From Bacteroidaceae bacterium (GTDB lineage Bacteria; Bacteroidota; Bacteroidia; Bacteroidales; Bacteroidaceae): 62,600 nucleotides of DNA. This document shows, piece after piece, positions 46,357 to 55,716 of the stretch. The translations under genes were made by a program, and so were the position numbers. The number at the start of each line of letters is the position of its first letter. The first letter of the stretch is position 1. The notes below the pieces were generated by a model that was not told the origin of the DNA, did no database searches, and saw only the letters and a list, made by a program, of their open reading frames with translations. The stretch is from assembly GCA_017520935.1 (NCBI GenBank), contig JAFXEF010000004.1, forward strand, positions 1 to 62,600, read 5' to 3'.

Positions 46357-47217
46357 TTATTTGTGTTGCTTCCTTTCATCACGGCGGATTTGAGGCTCGC
46401 TATGTAATGTGATGATGACGACATCGGTAGGAGCAAACAGACGTACGGGATAGCGCGAAGTGCCCAATCCGTTGGATATGATGATAGGGACCCCCGTGCG
46501 GCTACGTTTCATTCCCGTGCGGTAACGCATGCCATATTTTGAGGCGGTGATGGGTGCATAGAGCCCGAAGAGTGTCACCTGGCCGCCATGGGTATGGCCT
46601 GCAAGAGCCAGATCGGCATTGGCGACATCGGCATCGTCCACGTAGTCAGGTGTGTGGGTGAGTAGAATGACGTAGGAGTCTTGAGTGATCAGTTCCGAGT
46701 TCTGTGTCTTGGCTCTGGGCGTTGCTGTAGGGTAACGCCCAGCATAGGGATTGGCACCCCACACGACGATGCATGTTCCTTCTCGGCAGATAGTGTCGGC
46801 AGCCTCCTCTAACAGGTGAATCCCATATCTTTCCATTGTTGAACGTATGAGGTCGGTGCAACGCTCGTAGTCATTGTTGCCCAATACGGCGTATATGCCG
46901 TCAGGGGGCATCACGTGGGCTATTTCGGTTAGCAACGGTTCTACATGTTCGCATCCCTCCTGATAGTCGCCACCCAGCATCAGTACATCGGGTGCCAAGG
47001 CCTGCAATGCCTTCACCGTGCCACGTAGTTGGCGTTGCTTGAACTTGCTCTCCAGGTGAAAATCCGATGCAAAGGCAATACGGTAGCCGTCGAAGGCTGT
47101 CGGTATGTCGGGCGAAGAGATGTCGTAATCACGCACACGTCCTACTCCCGCATAGCGCACCGAAGTGCATGAGGCGAGCACACATAAGGTCAATGAAGAG
47201 ATGATGAAACGACGCAT
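46357..47217 (-). CDS. Calcineurin-like metallophosphoesterase, lipoprotein
   Basis: A 286-residue protein with lipobox LASC (Cys17). Metal-binding motifs appear in order: ASDFHLES, LGGDY, GNNDYER, LLTHTPDYVDDAD and LAGHTHGGQVTLFG, as in YkuE-type phosphoesterases. The natural substrate is unknown. It starts 79 bases after the thioredoxin-like gene and probably shares its transcript. Confidence 0.9.
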   Translation of the reverse strand: MRRFIISSLTLCVLASCTSVRYAGVGRVRDYDISSPDIPTAFDGYRIAFASDFHLESKFKQRQLRGTVKALQALAPDVLMLGGDYQEGCEHVEPLLTEIAHVMPPDGIYAVLGNNDYERCTDLIRSTMERYGIHLLEEAADTICREGTCIVVWGANPYAGRYPTATPRAKTQNSELITQDSYVILLTHTPDYVDDADVANADLALAGHTHGGQVTLFGLYAPITASKYGMRYRTGMKRSRTGVPIIISNGLGTSRYPVRLFAPTDVVIITLHSEPQIRRDERKQHK

Positions 47218-47296
47218 AGCACCATTTTTCGGAAAGTGGCCTTGTTAAGTAGTGTACAGTTGGCCAATCTGTAGGGCTCTGGCCCATACAGATTGG

Positions 47297-48451
47297 CTAC
47301 TCGGCCAACAGTCGTTGTATCTCTGCTTCGAGATCCTTCACCGAGGCATCGCGCATTACCAGCTCGCCTGCACGGTTGATGAGGAAGTAGGTAGGCAATT
47401 CGCGTACCCCGTAGAGTGTGGCCGACCTGCTGTAGGGTGCTTCCTCGTCGCGTACGCATATCCAGGGAATGTTCTCTGCCGCAGTCTTCCAGAAGTGCTC
47501 GTTGGGGTCGAGTGATACCTGATATATCTCGAATCCCTGAGCGGCATATTTGCTGTAAAGTTCGCGCAGGATGATAACGCGGGCAGCTGATTGCTCATGC
47601 CCGTAGGCGGTGAAGTCGAGCATTACAGCCTTGCCTTTGAGGTCGGTGAGCCGGTGTTCTATACCGTCAATGTCGGGCAGGTTGATGTCTATAATCGAGG
47701 TCTCTACTATCTTGTCCTGGATGGCGCTGTAGTCTATGGCCTGAGGTTGACGGGTATTTTTCATTCCCTTGATGGCAATGTTCTTGAGGTGCTTGGCGCG
47801 TTCGGTCTCCGGATGGAATAGGTCAAGGTTGGTGGCTACGGCTGCAAAGCAACGTATGTCGTCACGAACGGTGAGAGGTGCGAAGATGAGTTCGCCTCCT
47901 AATCGTTGGAATAGGGCGAAGTAGGCGTAAGGCTTGCCGGGAGCTGCGTAGATATACTCCATGCGCACCTCCTTCTTGTATTTGTTCACCAATGTATCGA
48001 TACGAGCGCGTGTAGTACCTACCTCAGGACCGGAGTTGCGCACTAACATCTGCACGGCATGTTGCAGCTCACTCTGCTTGTGTACCAGTTGCTTGAGCAT
48101 AAGGTTGTCGTCCGACCCATCTACCTGATAAGCGATGCTCATGGTGGGGAGAGTTGCGCTTACGTGCAATGTTTCGGTAGAGTCTATGGAAAGGTATGCG
48201 ATTTCGCGGCCTATACGCAAACGATAGAAGTCGAAACATTCGGGTTGGGGTACGCGGAAACGGAAGGTTCCGTCGGCCTTCAAGTGGACTGAATCGGTTA
48301 CGGTGGTACGCTCTATCCCGATGTGGTCAAGGTAGAGTGTCTTGCCTTCTGCTTCGGTAATATTGCCTTCGATGGTGGCCATCGGGTTTTGTGTGCAACT
48401 TGTTATGGCAAACAAGGCTGTCAGGATAAGGGTATTTTGCAGTCTTTTCAT
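47297..48451 (-). CDS. Thioredoxin-fold lipoprotein without CxxC
   Basis: A 384-residue lipoprotein (lipobox AITSC, Cys19). Residues 25-120 resemble the DUF4369-type N-terminal domain (ATIEGNITEAEGKTLYLDHI); the C-terminal ~140 residues are AhpC/TSA-thioredoxin-like (DLKGKAVMLDFTAYGHEQSA, YQVSLDPNEHFWK, LPTYFLINRAGELV with the cis-Pro). The CxxC position reads GHEQ, so disulphide exchange is not possible. TAGCTTTG at 48481-48474 on the minus strand is a good -7 box. Confidence 0.82.
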   Translation of the reverse strand: MKRLQNTLILTALFAITSCTQNPMATIEGNITEAEGKTLYLDHIGIERTTVTDSVHLKADGTFRFRVPQPECFDFYRLRIGREIAYLSIDSTETLHVSATLPTMSIAYQVDGSDDNLMLKQLVHKQSELQHAVQMLVRNSGPEVGTTRARIDTLVNKYKKEVRMEYIYAAPGKPYAYFALFQRLGGELIFAPLTVRDDIRCFAAVATNLDLFHPETERAKHLKNIAIKGMKNTRQPQAIDYSAIQDKIVETSIIDINLPDIDGIEHRLTDLKGKAVMLDFTAYGHEQSAARVIILRELYSKYAAQGFEIYQVSLDPNEHFWKTAAENIPWICVRDEEAPYSRSATLYGVRELPTYFLINRAGELVMRDASVKDLEAEIQRLLAE

Positions 48452-48473
48452 TGTTTTTTCGTTATTTTAGGTG

Positions 48474-48481
48474 CAAAGCTA
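48474..48481 (-). promoter_or_regulatory. Promoter -7 box for the thioredoxin-like gene
   Basis: TAGCTTTG on the minus strand matches TAnnTTTG, 22 bases before the ATG. It is back to back with the pnp promoter at 48546. Confidence 0.5.
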
Positions 48482-48545
48482 AGGAAAAATACTGAATTGA
48501 CGATAATATTTCTTCCATTTAAGGTGATTAGTGCCAACTTTTTAC

Positions 48546-48553
48546 TACCTTTG
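48546..48553 (+). promoter_or_regulatory. Promoter -7 box for pnp
   Basis: TACCTTTG matches TAnnTTTG, 35 bases before the pnp ATG at 48589. Confidence 0.55.
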
Positions 48554-48588
48554 CCCGAATTTTAGACGTAATATATAAATAAGTTAAG

Positions 48589-50811
48589 ATGAATCCGATT
48601 ACAAAATCAGTGACTCTACCTGACGGAAGAGTCATCACGCTGGAAACCGGGAAATTGGCCAAGCAGGCCGACGGCTCAGTGATGCTGCGCATGGGCAACA
48701 CCATGTTGCTGGCTACAGTATGTGCCGCCAAAGATGCAGTTCCCGGAACAGATTTCATGCCTTTACAGGTTGAGTACAGAGAGAAATATGCCTCATTCGG
48801 CCGTTACCCCGGTGGCTTCACCAAACGCGAGGGTAAGGCTTCAGACAATGAGATTCTGACTTGTCGCTTGGTTGACCGTGCACTCCGTCCGCTCTTCCCC
48901 GACAACTACCACGCAGAGGTGTATGTAAACATCATCCTCTTCTCTGCTGACGGTGTGGACATGCCCGATGCATTGGCTGGCTTTGCTGCTTCTGCCGCAT
49001 TGGCCGTTTCTGACATTCCCTTCAACGGTCCCATCTCTGAGGTGCGCGTAGCCCGCGTAGATGGCGAGTTCGTTATCAACCCCACCTTTGCTCAACTTGA
49101 AAAGGCCGACATGGATATCATGGTAGGTGCTACCATTGACAATATCATGATGGTCGAGGGTGAGATGAAAGAGGTTTCAGAACTTGACCTGCTTGAAGCC
49201 ATGAAAGCAGCCCACGAGGCTATCAAGGTACAGTGCCAGGCTCAGCTTGAACTGATGGAAGAGGTTGGCTCTACCGTGAAGCGCGAGTACTGCCATGAGG
49301 TGAACGACGAGGAACTCCGCGCCGAGGTGAAGGCTGCCTGCTATGACAAGGCATACGCCATTGCTGCTGAGGGCAACCGCGACAAGCACGCTCGTGCCGA
49401 GGCTTTCGAACTCGTTCGCGAGGAGTACAAGGCTGCATACACCGAGGCTCATGCTGAGATGGATGCCGATGAACTTGCCGAGAAACTCTCGCTCATCAAC
49501 CGCTACTACCATGATGTAGAGAAAGATGCCATGCGTCGCTGTATCCTCGATGAGGGCAAGCGCCTCGATGGCCGCTCTACTACCGATATCCGTCCCATCT
49601 GGTGCGAGGTGGGTTACCTGCCCGGTCCTCACGGCTCAGCAGTGTTTACCCGTGGCGAGACCCAGTCATTGACCTCAGTGACCCTTGGCACCAAGTCTGA
49701 CGAGAAGCTCATTGATGATGTGCTCAATCAGTCAAAGGAGCGTTTCCTCCTCCACTACAACTTCCCCCCCTTCTCTACCGGTGAGGCAAAGGCTCAGCGC
49801 GGCGTAGGCCGTCGTGAGATTGGTCATGGACACCTCGCATGGCGTGCCTTGAAGGAGGTGCTCCCTGTGGACTATCCTTACTGCGTACGCGTAGTATCTG
49901 ATATCCTCGAATCGAACGGCTCATCATCTATGGCTACCGTATGTGCCGGTACGCTTGCTTTGATGGACGCTGGTGTGCCCATTCGCAAGCCGGTTTCTGG
50001 TATCGCCATGGGTCTTATCAAGAACGCTGGCGAAGAGAAGTATGCCGTACTGAGCGATATCCTCGGTGACGAAGATCACTTAGGTGACATGGATTTCAAA
50101 ACCACCGGTACTGCCGATGGCTTGACCGCTACGCAGATGGATATCAAGTGCGATGGCCTCTCTTACGAGATCCTTGAAAAGGCGCTCTATCAGGCTCGTG
50201 ATGCACGTCTCCACATCCTCGGCAAGATCACTGAGTGCATCGCCGAACCCCGCGAGGACCTCAAACCCCATGCCCCCCGCATCGTATCTATCACCATACC
50301 TAAGGAGTTCATCGGTGCTGTTATCGGCCCGGGTGGAAAGATTATCCAGGGTATTCAGGAAGAGACTGGTGCTACCATCGCTATTGACGAGGTTGACGGT
50401 GTAGGTAAGGTAGAAATCGCAGGTACCTGCAAGGAGGCTATCGACAGCGCTCTCTCCAAGATTCGCGCTATTGTAGCTGTTCCCGAGGTGGGCGAGGTAT
50501 ACACAGGTAAGGTGCGCAGCGTAATGCCCTACGGCGCATTTGTAGAGTTCATGGCTGGCCGCGACGGCTTGCTCCATATCTCTGAGATTGACTGGAAGCG
50601 TTTCGAGACCATGGAGGAAACCGGCATCCAGGAGGGCGACGAGATAGATGTGAAGTTGCTTGATATCGATCCCAAGACTGGTAAATTCAAGCTCTCACAC
50701 CGCGCACTCATCGAGAAGCCCGAAGGCTATGAGGAACGTCCTGCACGTCCCCGTCGTGAGCGCCCCGAGCGTGGCGAGCGTCGTCCCCGTCCCCATCATC
50801 GTGAGGAGTAA
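48589..50811 (+). CDS. pnp: Polyribonucleotide nucleotidyltransferase (PNPase)
   Basis: A 740-residue 3'-5' phosphorolytic exoribonuclease. The order is RNase PH domain 1 ([20 protein letters not shown]), a helical domain, RNase PH domain 2 ([40 protein letters not shown]), KH domain ([20 protein letters not shown]) and S1 domain ([20 protein letters not shown]). A basic tail rich in Arg, Pro and Glu ends the protein. Length and order are typical. Confidence 0.98.
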   Translation: MNPITKSVTLPDGRVITLETGKLAKQADGSVMLRMGNTMLLATVCAAKDAVPGTDFMPLQVEYREKYASFGRYPGGFTKREGKASDNEILTCRLVDRALRPLFPDNYHAEVYVNIILFSADGVDMPDALAGFAASAALAVSDIPFNGPISEVRVARVDGEFVINPTFAQLEKADMDIMVGATIDNIMMVEGEMKEVSELDLLEAMKAAHEAIKVQCQAQLELMEEVGSTVKREYCHEVNDEELRAEVKAACYDKAYAIAAEGNRDKHARAEAFELVREEYKAAYTEAHAEMDADELAEKLSLINRYYHDVEKDAMRRCILDEGKRLDGRSTTDIRPIWCEVGYLPGPHGSAVFTRGETQSLTSVTLGTKSDEKLIDDVLNQSKERFLLHYNFPPFSTGEAKAQRGVGRREIGHGHLAWRALKEVLPVDYPYCVRVVSDILESNGSSSMATVCAGTLALMDAGVPIRKPVSGIAMGLIKNAGEEKYAVLSDILGDEDHLGDMDFKTTGTADGLTATQMDIKCDGLSYEILEKALYQARDARLHILGKITECIAEPREDLKPHAPRIVSITIPKEFIGAVIGPGGKIIQGIQEETGATIAIDEVDGVGKVEIAGTCKEAIDSALSKIRAIVAVPEVGEVYTGKVRSVMPYGAFVEFMAGRDGLLHISEIDWKRFETMEETGIQEGDEIDVKLLDIDPKTGKFKLSHRALIEKPEGYEERPARPRRERPERGERRPRPHHREE

Positions 50812-50859
50812 TACTTAAAACATTATATTCCCTCCCCCGAGGTTTTATGCCTCAACCCG

Positions 50860-50888
50860 TGATGCCGCGAAGTGATTTCGCGGCATCA
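50860..50888 (+). terminator. Terminator after pnp
   Basis: A perfect 12-bp stem, TGATGCCGCGAA and TTCGCGGCATCA around GTGAT, is followed by TTTTCTTTTTTT. The mirrored side serves the end of the fucose operon, which converges here. Confidence 0.85.
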
Positions 50889-50929
50889 TTTTCTTTTTTT
50901 CATATTCGCAGTAGGCAGTGCTCCCTACG

Positions 50930-51286
50930 CTACATAAAGTCGTTATTTATCGTACAGGTAGAAGATACGTTCTGCATCTTCCACTTCTCGTCGGCTGTGT
51001 TGCCCTCGGCGCAGTCTTGGAAGATAGCCATATAGTCTTCCCACTCCTGCTGGCGCGGTTGGATAGCCAAGCGAACCATGGCGCTGTCCCAGTCAAAGTC
51101 TACGGGGAGCTCCACAATTATGAGGAGGAGGTTGCCCAGCAGATATCTCTCCATCTCGAGGATGCCCACCTCTTGTATACCTGTGAGGATTTCGAACCAT
51201 GCCTCCCCTTCGCTATGACGGTGTATGTACTCGTGTATGAGAACGTTGTCAGACTTGAGGCTCATGGTGCGACAATAGCGCTTCAT
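50930..51286 (-). CDS. Sugar mutarotase of the RhaM/DUF718 family (L-fucose or L-rhamnose)
   Basis: A protein of about 118 residues starting MKRYCRTMSLKSDNVLIHEY. Family features: Tyr and His in HEYIHRHSEGEAWFEILTGI, VGILEMERYLLGNLLLIIVE and LAIQPRQQEWEDYMAIFQDC. These enzymes interconvert the anomers of 6-deoxy-L-sugars. Two GH29 fucosidases share the operon, so L-fucose is more likely than rhamnose. An ATG two codons upstream (51292) is equally possible; the far upstream ATG at 51361 is not. It is the last gene of the operon. Confidence 0.85.
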   Translation of the reverse strand: MKRYCRTMSLKSDNVLIHEYIHRHSEGEAWFEILTGIQEVGILEMERYLLGNLLLIIVELPVDFDWDSAMVRLAIQPRQQEWEDYMAIFQDCAEGNTADEKWKMQNVSSTCTINNDFM

Positions 51287-51368
51287 GGGCATAGGATGCA
51301 GTTTTGAGTTGTATCCAAACATTCTTTGAATTATGAGTTTAGAGTACCATCCAGCAGGCAACTCCTAA

Positions 51369-52961
51369 TTAAAAACTTACTGCCAGCACGGGAGCAATGG
51401 CATTGGTGTCCTCTTCGGGGAGCGTCACTATGAGTCCCTCGGGGCTGTTTGCAAAGGGCACTTCGCCATAGCCAAGCAACTCCACGCCTGATACCTCACC
51501 GCTATAGTGGCGCGATGCTGAGCCCAGCGACTTGAAGGTGCAGGTGCGCACCTCGGGCCAGCGCATGATGGTGGCAAACACGGTATCATCCCGCTGCACG
51601 AAGCGTACATCGGCAGCCGAGTAGTCATTGTTCTCATTGAATCCCTGCGCATTGATGGGGCGTGATGCCTCTGCTGAGGGGCCTTCGCCGAAGGTTTTCC
51701 ACGGGCGAGTGTCGTAGATAGAGTTGCCGTTCACATCCATCCACGCCTTGATGTCGGCCAATATGGCCATCTCCTTTTCGTCTATGGAACCGTCGCCACG
51801 TATAGGCACAGAGAGCAGCAGGTTGCCGTTCTTGCTGACGATGTCTACCAGCATGGAGATTATCTGCTGGGCACTCTTGTAGCGGTTCTCGTTATATACG
51901 GCAATATCGTAGTGCCAGCTACCTATGCAGGTGCAGGTTTGCCAGTACTTCTCCTGCGCACGGTCGGGTACGCCACGCTCCACATCCCACATCATCAGTT
52001 CCTTATGCTCCTCTTCTAACACCTTACCCATGGCCACCACCTGCTGCTGCCCGTCATTGAGGCGAGCGCTGCGGTTGTAGTAGTGAGCCAGGATATTGAG
52101 TCCCACCCGGTCGTCGCATCCGTAGAAAGGCAGCACCGTATCGTCAAAGTAGAGCATATCGGGGTCGTAGTCGTTGATGCACTGGAGCACACGGTTCTGA
52201 AACTTCATCTTATACTCCTCCGAGGGTAGCGAAGCGCCGTTCTGCCATCCCCACTGGCCATGTATGTTGCCCTCTCGCTCCCAGCCCTCGCTGTGCTCGT
52301 GGCGCTGGGCATAGAGTTCTTGAGGGTCGTAGTTTTCCCACCATAATCCCTTGCCGTCGACTTTGGTGAGGTTGCCGTCATAATCTTGCGACTTCTCCAT
52401 CCACATCCATGTGTGGCTACCGTGCATGCTGATACCGAGGGGCAGATCATACTTCTCGCATGCCTGGGCCCATTCGCCTACGATATCGCGCTTGGGACCC
52501 ATGTTCACCGAGTTCCATTCCTGATAGGGCGAGTCCCAGAGGTCGAAGTTGTCGTGATGCTGTCCGAGGGTGAAAAAGTAACGTGCCCCCACGCTCTTGT
52601 AGAGCGCCACCAGCGAGTCGGGCTGCCAGCGCTCGGCCTTCCAGTCGCGTATAAGCTCCTTCATGCCATACTCCGAGGGGTCGCCAAGGTGCTCTTTGTG
52701 CCAGTGATTCTGCCAATGTCCATCGTAGTACATGTGGCGGGCATACCAGTCGCCCCTCATGGCCTGGCACTGCGGTCCCCAGTGTGCCCAGATACCAAAC
52801 TTGGCATCCTTGAACCACTCGGGACATTCCCACTGCTTCAGGTTCTCCCAGTCGGGTGCAAACTCACCGGTCTCTACTGGCACATTCTTGGGTGCGCATG
52901 CCGTCAAGGCAGCTGCCAGTACGGCACTACACAGTGCTTTGTTCTTTTTCGTTGTTTTCAT
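51369..52961 (-). CDS. Alpha-L-fucosidase, GH29, lipoprotein
   Basis: A 530-residue protein starting MKTTKKNKALCSAVLAAALT, lipobox LTAC (Cys22). GH29 features: DAKFGIWAHWGPQ, YFFTLGQHHDNFDLWDSPYQ, WNSVNMGPKRDIVGEW and the nucleophile-type Asp in DMLYFDDTVLPFYG. The C-terminal beta domain follows GNLLLSVPIRGDGSIDEKE. It hydrolyses terminal alpha-L-fucose. It closely resembles the N-terminal half of the protein at 57658-61812, so a duplication is likely. The ATG at 53114 would begin inside the preceding gene and is rejected. Confidence 0.92.
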   Translation of the reverse strand: MKTTKKNKALCSAVLAAALTACAPKNVPVETGEFAPDWENLKQWECPEWFKDAKFGIWAHWGPQCQAMRGDWYARHMYYDGHWQNHWHKEHLGDPSEYGMKELIRDWKAERWQPDSLVALYKSVGARYFFTLGQHHDNFDLWDSPYQEWNSVNMGPKRDIVGEWAQACEKYDLPLGISMHGSHTWMWMEKSQDYDGNLTKVDGKGLWWENYDPQELYAQRHEHSEGWEREGNIHGQWGWQNGASLPSEEYKMKFQNRVLQCINDYDPDMLYFDDTVLPFYGCDDRVGLNILAHYYNRSARLNDGQQQVVAMGKVLEEEHKELMMWDVERGVPDRAQEKYWQTCTCIGSWHYDIAVYNENRYKSAQQIISMLVDIVSKNGNLLLSVPIRGDGSIDEKEMAILADIKAWMDVNGNSIYDTRPWKTFGEGPSAEASRPINAQGFNENNDYSAADVRFVQRDDTVFATIMRWPEVRTCTFKSLGSASRHYSGEVSGVELLGYGEVPFANSPEGLIVTLPEEDTNAIAPVLAVSF

Positions 52962-52980
52962 AGTATATAATAATTGTTTA

Positions 52981-54636
52981 TCAGAGTATTTGAAGGGTAA
53001 ACTTGCCCAGTAGCGTCGCCTTGCCATCCACGGTGGCAGTGACCTCACAGGTGCCCTGCTCCAAAGTAGCTTGCGGCAGGGTGGCTGTGGTGCGTGCATA
53101 GGGAACCAAGGCATCGATGGTGGTTGAGCCTATAAGCTTGCCGTCGATGGTCACAGCTACCTCGACTGGTTGTGATGTCGATAGACCGAAGTTCTCTACC
53201 GATACCTTCACTGCGCCTGCCTCCTTATCGTACCAGGGGCGACGTGCCGAGAGCATTGCAGGGCGATAGTCCACATAGGGCAGACTGGCGTAGCCAAATA
53301 CCATCTTGCCCTGCTTGGTGCGCCCGATGAGCTTGGGGGCCCACTCGTCGGGAGTGATGCCGCTGCCCTTGCCCTTGAAGGTGACGATGAGGTCATCACC
53401 CTCGACACGGGTGCGCAGGGGCTTGCATCCACGGCCAAAGTTTACCTCTTTGTAGCTGCCGAAGCGCAGCGACTCGAAGTCGAGCTCGGTCATTGGGTTG
53501 AAGTCCTTCTCGCCCCGTATGCGCAGTTCTATGTGCTTGGTGGCTGCTGTGATGGATTCCTCACCCAGCACCTCAAGCAGTAAGCCCTTATTGAGCGGTA
53601 TGGCGATATTCTTCGAGCTGTGGCGGTCGTCCGGGAGGTCTTCCCACTTGATGGTGTCGATGACGGCAAAGTTGGCCTGCACGGCACGTCCCTGCTCGTC
53701 CTGGCGTATCTTCAGGCGCTCATACTTGAACCAATGCTCCACTTCGCCATCCTCGTGGCGTGCCACACCCGGCATGTAGGCCTCGCCCTGCTCGGTGACC
53801 CAGTGGAGGCCATCCTTGGAGCGCTGGTAGAAGGCGATGCGCCCGAGCCAGTCGTTGACGATGAGGTGATACTGCAGGCTGTCGCGCCACACCACGGGAT
53901 CCTCGAATCGACCCTCTACGGCAGGGTATACCCGCTCGTGGGTAAGTTGATTGTAGGGCGACAGACCATCGCGGCTTACCCATACGCCACCGCCACGACA
54001 TACCATGAGGTACGACCCGTCGGGGCGGCGGGCAAAGGTGAGGTTCGACAGACCCTCGATGATGCGTCTGTCGCGAGCATCAAACTGCAGCTTACCGTAG
54101 GTCCACACGTGGCTGTCCTCGCTATCGGCAATGTAGTATCCGTCGATGACGTACACCACCACGCGTCCATCGGCAAGGCGGAATGCCTCGGGGTTGTGTC
54201 CCTTGCCCACGGAGTTCTCCACCTTGAAGGGGCCGTAGGGATTGTCGCACGTGGCGTGATACACGGTGGAGTTACTCCAGAACATGTGTCCCTTAGGCGA
54301 GCTCTCGGGCCATCCGCACACGTAGAGGTGATACTTGCCATCGGTAGTCTGCAGGATGTTGCCGCCCCAGAAAGAGATGTCGGGCAGCTCTATGCCATTG
54401 TCCACGTAGCGGCCTTGCACGCTGTCGGTACCCCAGATGCCCTCTCCCTTGGTGCCTTGTGGCATGGGCAGGAAGCGGTCCATGAAACGGGCTCCCACGA
54501 CCAGCTGTGCCCACTCGGCAGGGCGCTCTCGCTCGGTCACCTGAGCGGTCAGGGGGGCAGTACTTAGAGTGCATAGGGCCACGAGGGCGGTGAGTGCGGC
54601 CTTACGGCCACGATGGGGGTTGCTGTTCTTTATCAT
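52981..54636 (-). CDS. Secreted beta-propeller glycoside hydrolase-like protein (GH43/GH32-type fold)
   Basis: A 551-residue protein with a signal peptide (AALTALVALCTLSTAPLTAQ). Blade-like repeats each end in aromatic strands: ISFWGGNILQTTDGKYHLYV, SVGKGHNPEAFRLADGRVVV, GLSNLTFARRPDGSYLMVCR and EGRFEDPVVWRDSLQYHLIV. Asp and Glu residues at these turns suit a five-bladed propeller glycosidase. The exact GH family is not clear. The final ~100 residues look like an Ig-type domain (VEVAVTIDGKLIGSTTIDAL). It lies in the fucose operon, 19 bases before the GH29 gene. Confidence 0.7.
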   Translation of the reverse strand: MIKNSNPHRGRKAALTALVALCTLSTAPLTAQVTERERPAEWAQLVVGARFMDRFLPMPQGTKGEGIWGTDSVQGRYVDNGIELPDISFWGGNILQTTDGKYHLYVCGWPESSPKGHMFWSNSTVYHATCDNPYGPFKVENSVGKGHNPEAFRLADGRVVVYVIDGYYIADSEDSHVWTYGKLQFDARDRRIIEGLSNLTFARRPDGSYLMVCRGGGVWVSRDGLSPYNQLTHERVYPAVEGRFEDPVVWRDSLQYHLIVNDWLGRIAFYQRSKDGLHWVTEQGEAYMPGVARHEDGEVEHWFKYERLKIRQDEQGRAVQANFAVIDTIKWEDLPDDRHSSKNIAIPLNKGLLLEVLGEESITAATKHIELRIRGEKDFNPMTELDFESLRFGSYKEVNFGRGCKPLRTRVEGDDLIVTFKGKGSGITPDEWAPKLIGRTKQGKMVFGYASLPYVDYRPAMLSARRPWYDKEAGAVKVSVENFGLSTSQPVEVAVTIDGKLIGSTTIDALVPYARTTATLPQATLEQGTCEVTATVDGKATLLGKFTLQIL

Positions 54637-54699
54637 AATGTGATGATTTTACAATTAGGGGTAATTAGGGGCTATTAAGGGTGATTAGGGGGCGTGATG

Positions 54700-55716
54700 C
54701 TAAAACTTCACCAGGATGCGGAACACCTTGGCGGGGTCGGCCGTCCACTGCTGCATGGCCTCGGAAGCCTCTTCGGGAGCGACCACGGCACTGATGAGCT
54801 CGTCGGAGGGGCAGGCACCCAGCTGCAGGTAATGGATGACAGCGCGGAAGTCGGCAGGCTGAGCGTTGCGCGAACCGCGTATGTCGAGTTCCTTCTGCAC
54901 AAACAGCTTGGTGGTATAGCTCACATCGCTCTTGGCATAGCCGATGTATACCACGCGTCCCGTGAAGGCCACCTCCTCAACGGCTGCCCTATAGGTCGCT
55001 GGCGAGCCTACTGCCTCGATGACCACCGTGGGACCCAAGCCTCGGGTGATGCACTGCAGGCTCTCGTGAAGCTGCTCGGTGGCGCTGTTGATGGTGTGGG
55101 TGGCTCCCATACGCTGTGCCAGGGCCAGCTTGCTGTCGTCGAGGTCAACGGCGATGACGGTGGCTCCGCGCAGCGAGGCACGTGTGATGGCGCCAAGGCC
55201 TATCATGCCGCAGCCGATGACCATGACCGTATCGGTATCGGTCACCTGTGCACGGTCTACCGCATGGAAGCCCACGCTCATGGGCTCTATGAGGGCGCAG
55301 TCGCGCAGCGAGATGCCCTGCACGGGTATCACCTTCTGCCAAGGCACCACGATATAGTCGCACATGGCACCGTGGCGCTGCACGCCCAATGTCTCGTTAT
55401 GCTCGCAGGCATTGGGACGGCTGTTCAGGCACGAGGCGCAGTGTCCGCAGTTGGTATAAGGGTTTATGGTCACGGTCATGCCTACGGCAAGCGTGTCGGG
55501 CACGTCGGGGCCCACTTGTGCAATGGTAGCTCCTATCTCGTGCCCGGGGATGACGGGCAGCTTCACCATGGGGTTACGTCCGAGGAAGGTGTTGAGGTCT
55601 GAGCCGCAGAAGCCCACATAGCCAATCTTCACCAGCACCTCACCGGCATGCAGCTCGGGCTGAGGTATGTCGGCAACGCAAAGGTTGCCCGGGGATGTTA
55701 TCTGTATTGCTTTCAT
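54700..55716 (-). CDS. Zinc-dependent medium-chain dehydrogenase
   Basis: A 338-residue cytoplasmic enzyme starting MKAIQITSPGNLCVADIPQP. Catalytic zinc ligands are Cys in GFCGSDLNTF and His-Glu in IPGHEIGATI; the structural zinc site is NCGHCASCLNSRPNAC. The NAD(P) site is VMVIGCGMIGLGAITRASLR. Relatives oxidise polyols, threonine or sugar acids. In this operon it may act on a late fucose intermediate; that is inferred. ATGA overlaps the amidohydrolase stop by four bases. The ATG at 55896 lies inside that gene. Confidence 0.88.
   Translation of the reverse strand: MKAIQITSPGNLCVADIPQPELHAGEVLVKIGYVGFCGSDLNTFLGRNPMVKLPVIPGHEIGATIAQVGPDVPDTLAVGMTVTINPYTNCGHCASCLNSRPNACEHNETLGVQRHGAMCDYIVVPWQKVIPVQGISLRDCALIEPMSVGFHAVDRAQVTDTDTVMVIGCGMIGLGAITRASLRGATVIAVDLDDSKLALAQRMGATHTINSATEQLHESLQCITRGLGPTVVIEAVGSPATYRAAVEEVAFTGRVVYIGYAKSDVSYTTKLFVQKELDIRGSRNAQPADFRAVIHYLQLGACPSDELISAVVAPEEASEAMQQWTADPAKVFRILVKF

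Noticed and set aside
50930..51286. Firm naming as L-rhamnose mutarotase
   Set aside because: Family sequence alone does not separate rhamnose from fucose; the operon context favours fucose, so no gene symbol is given.
53620..55602. Long plus-strand open frames (53620-54567, 54694-55602, also 55752-56603) opposite the fucose operon
   Set aside because: They are antisense shadows of GC-rich, well-recognised minus-strand genes; their translations show no domain and have shadow-like composition.
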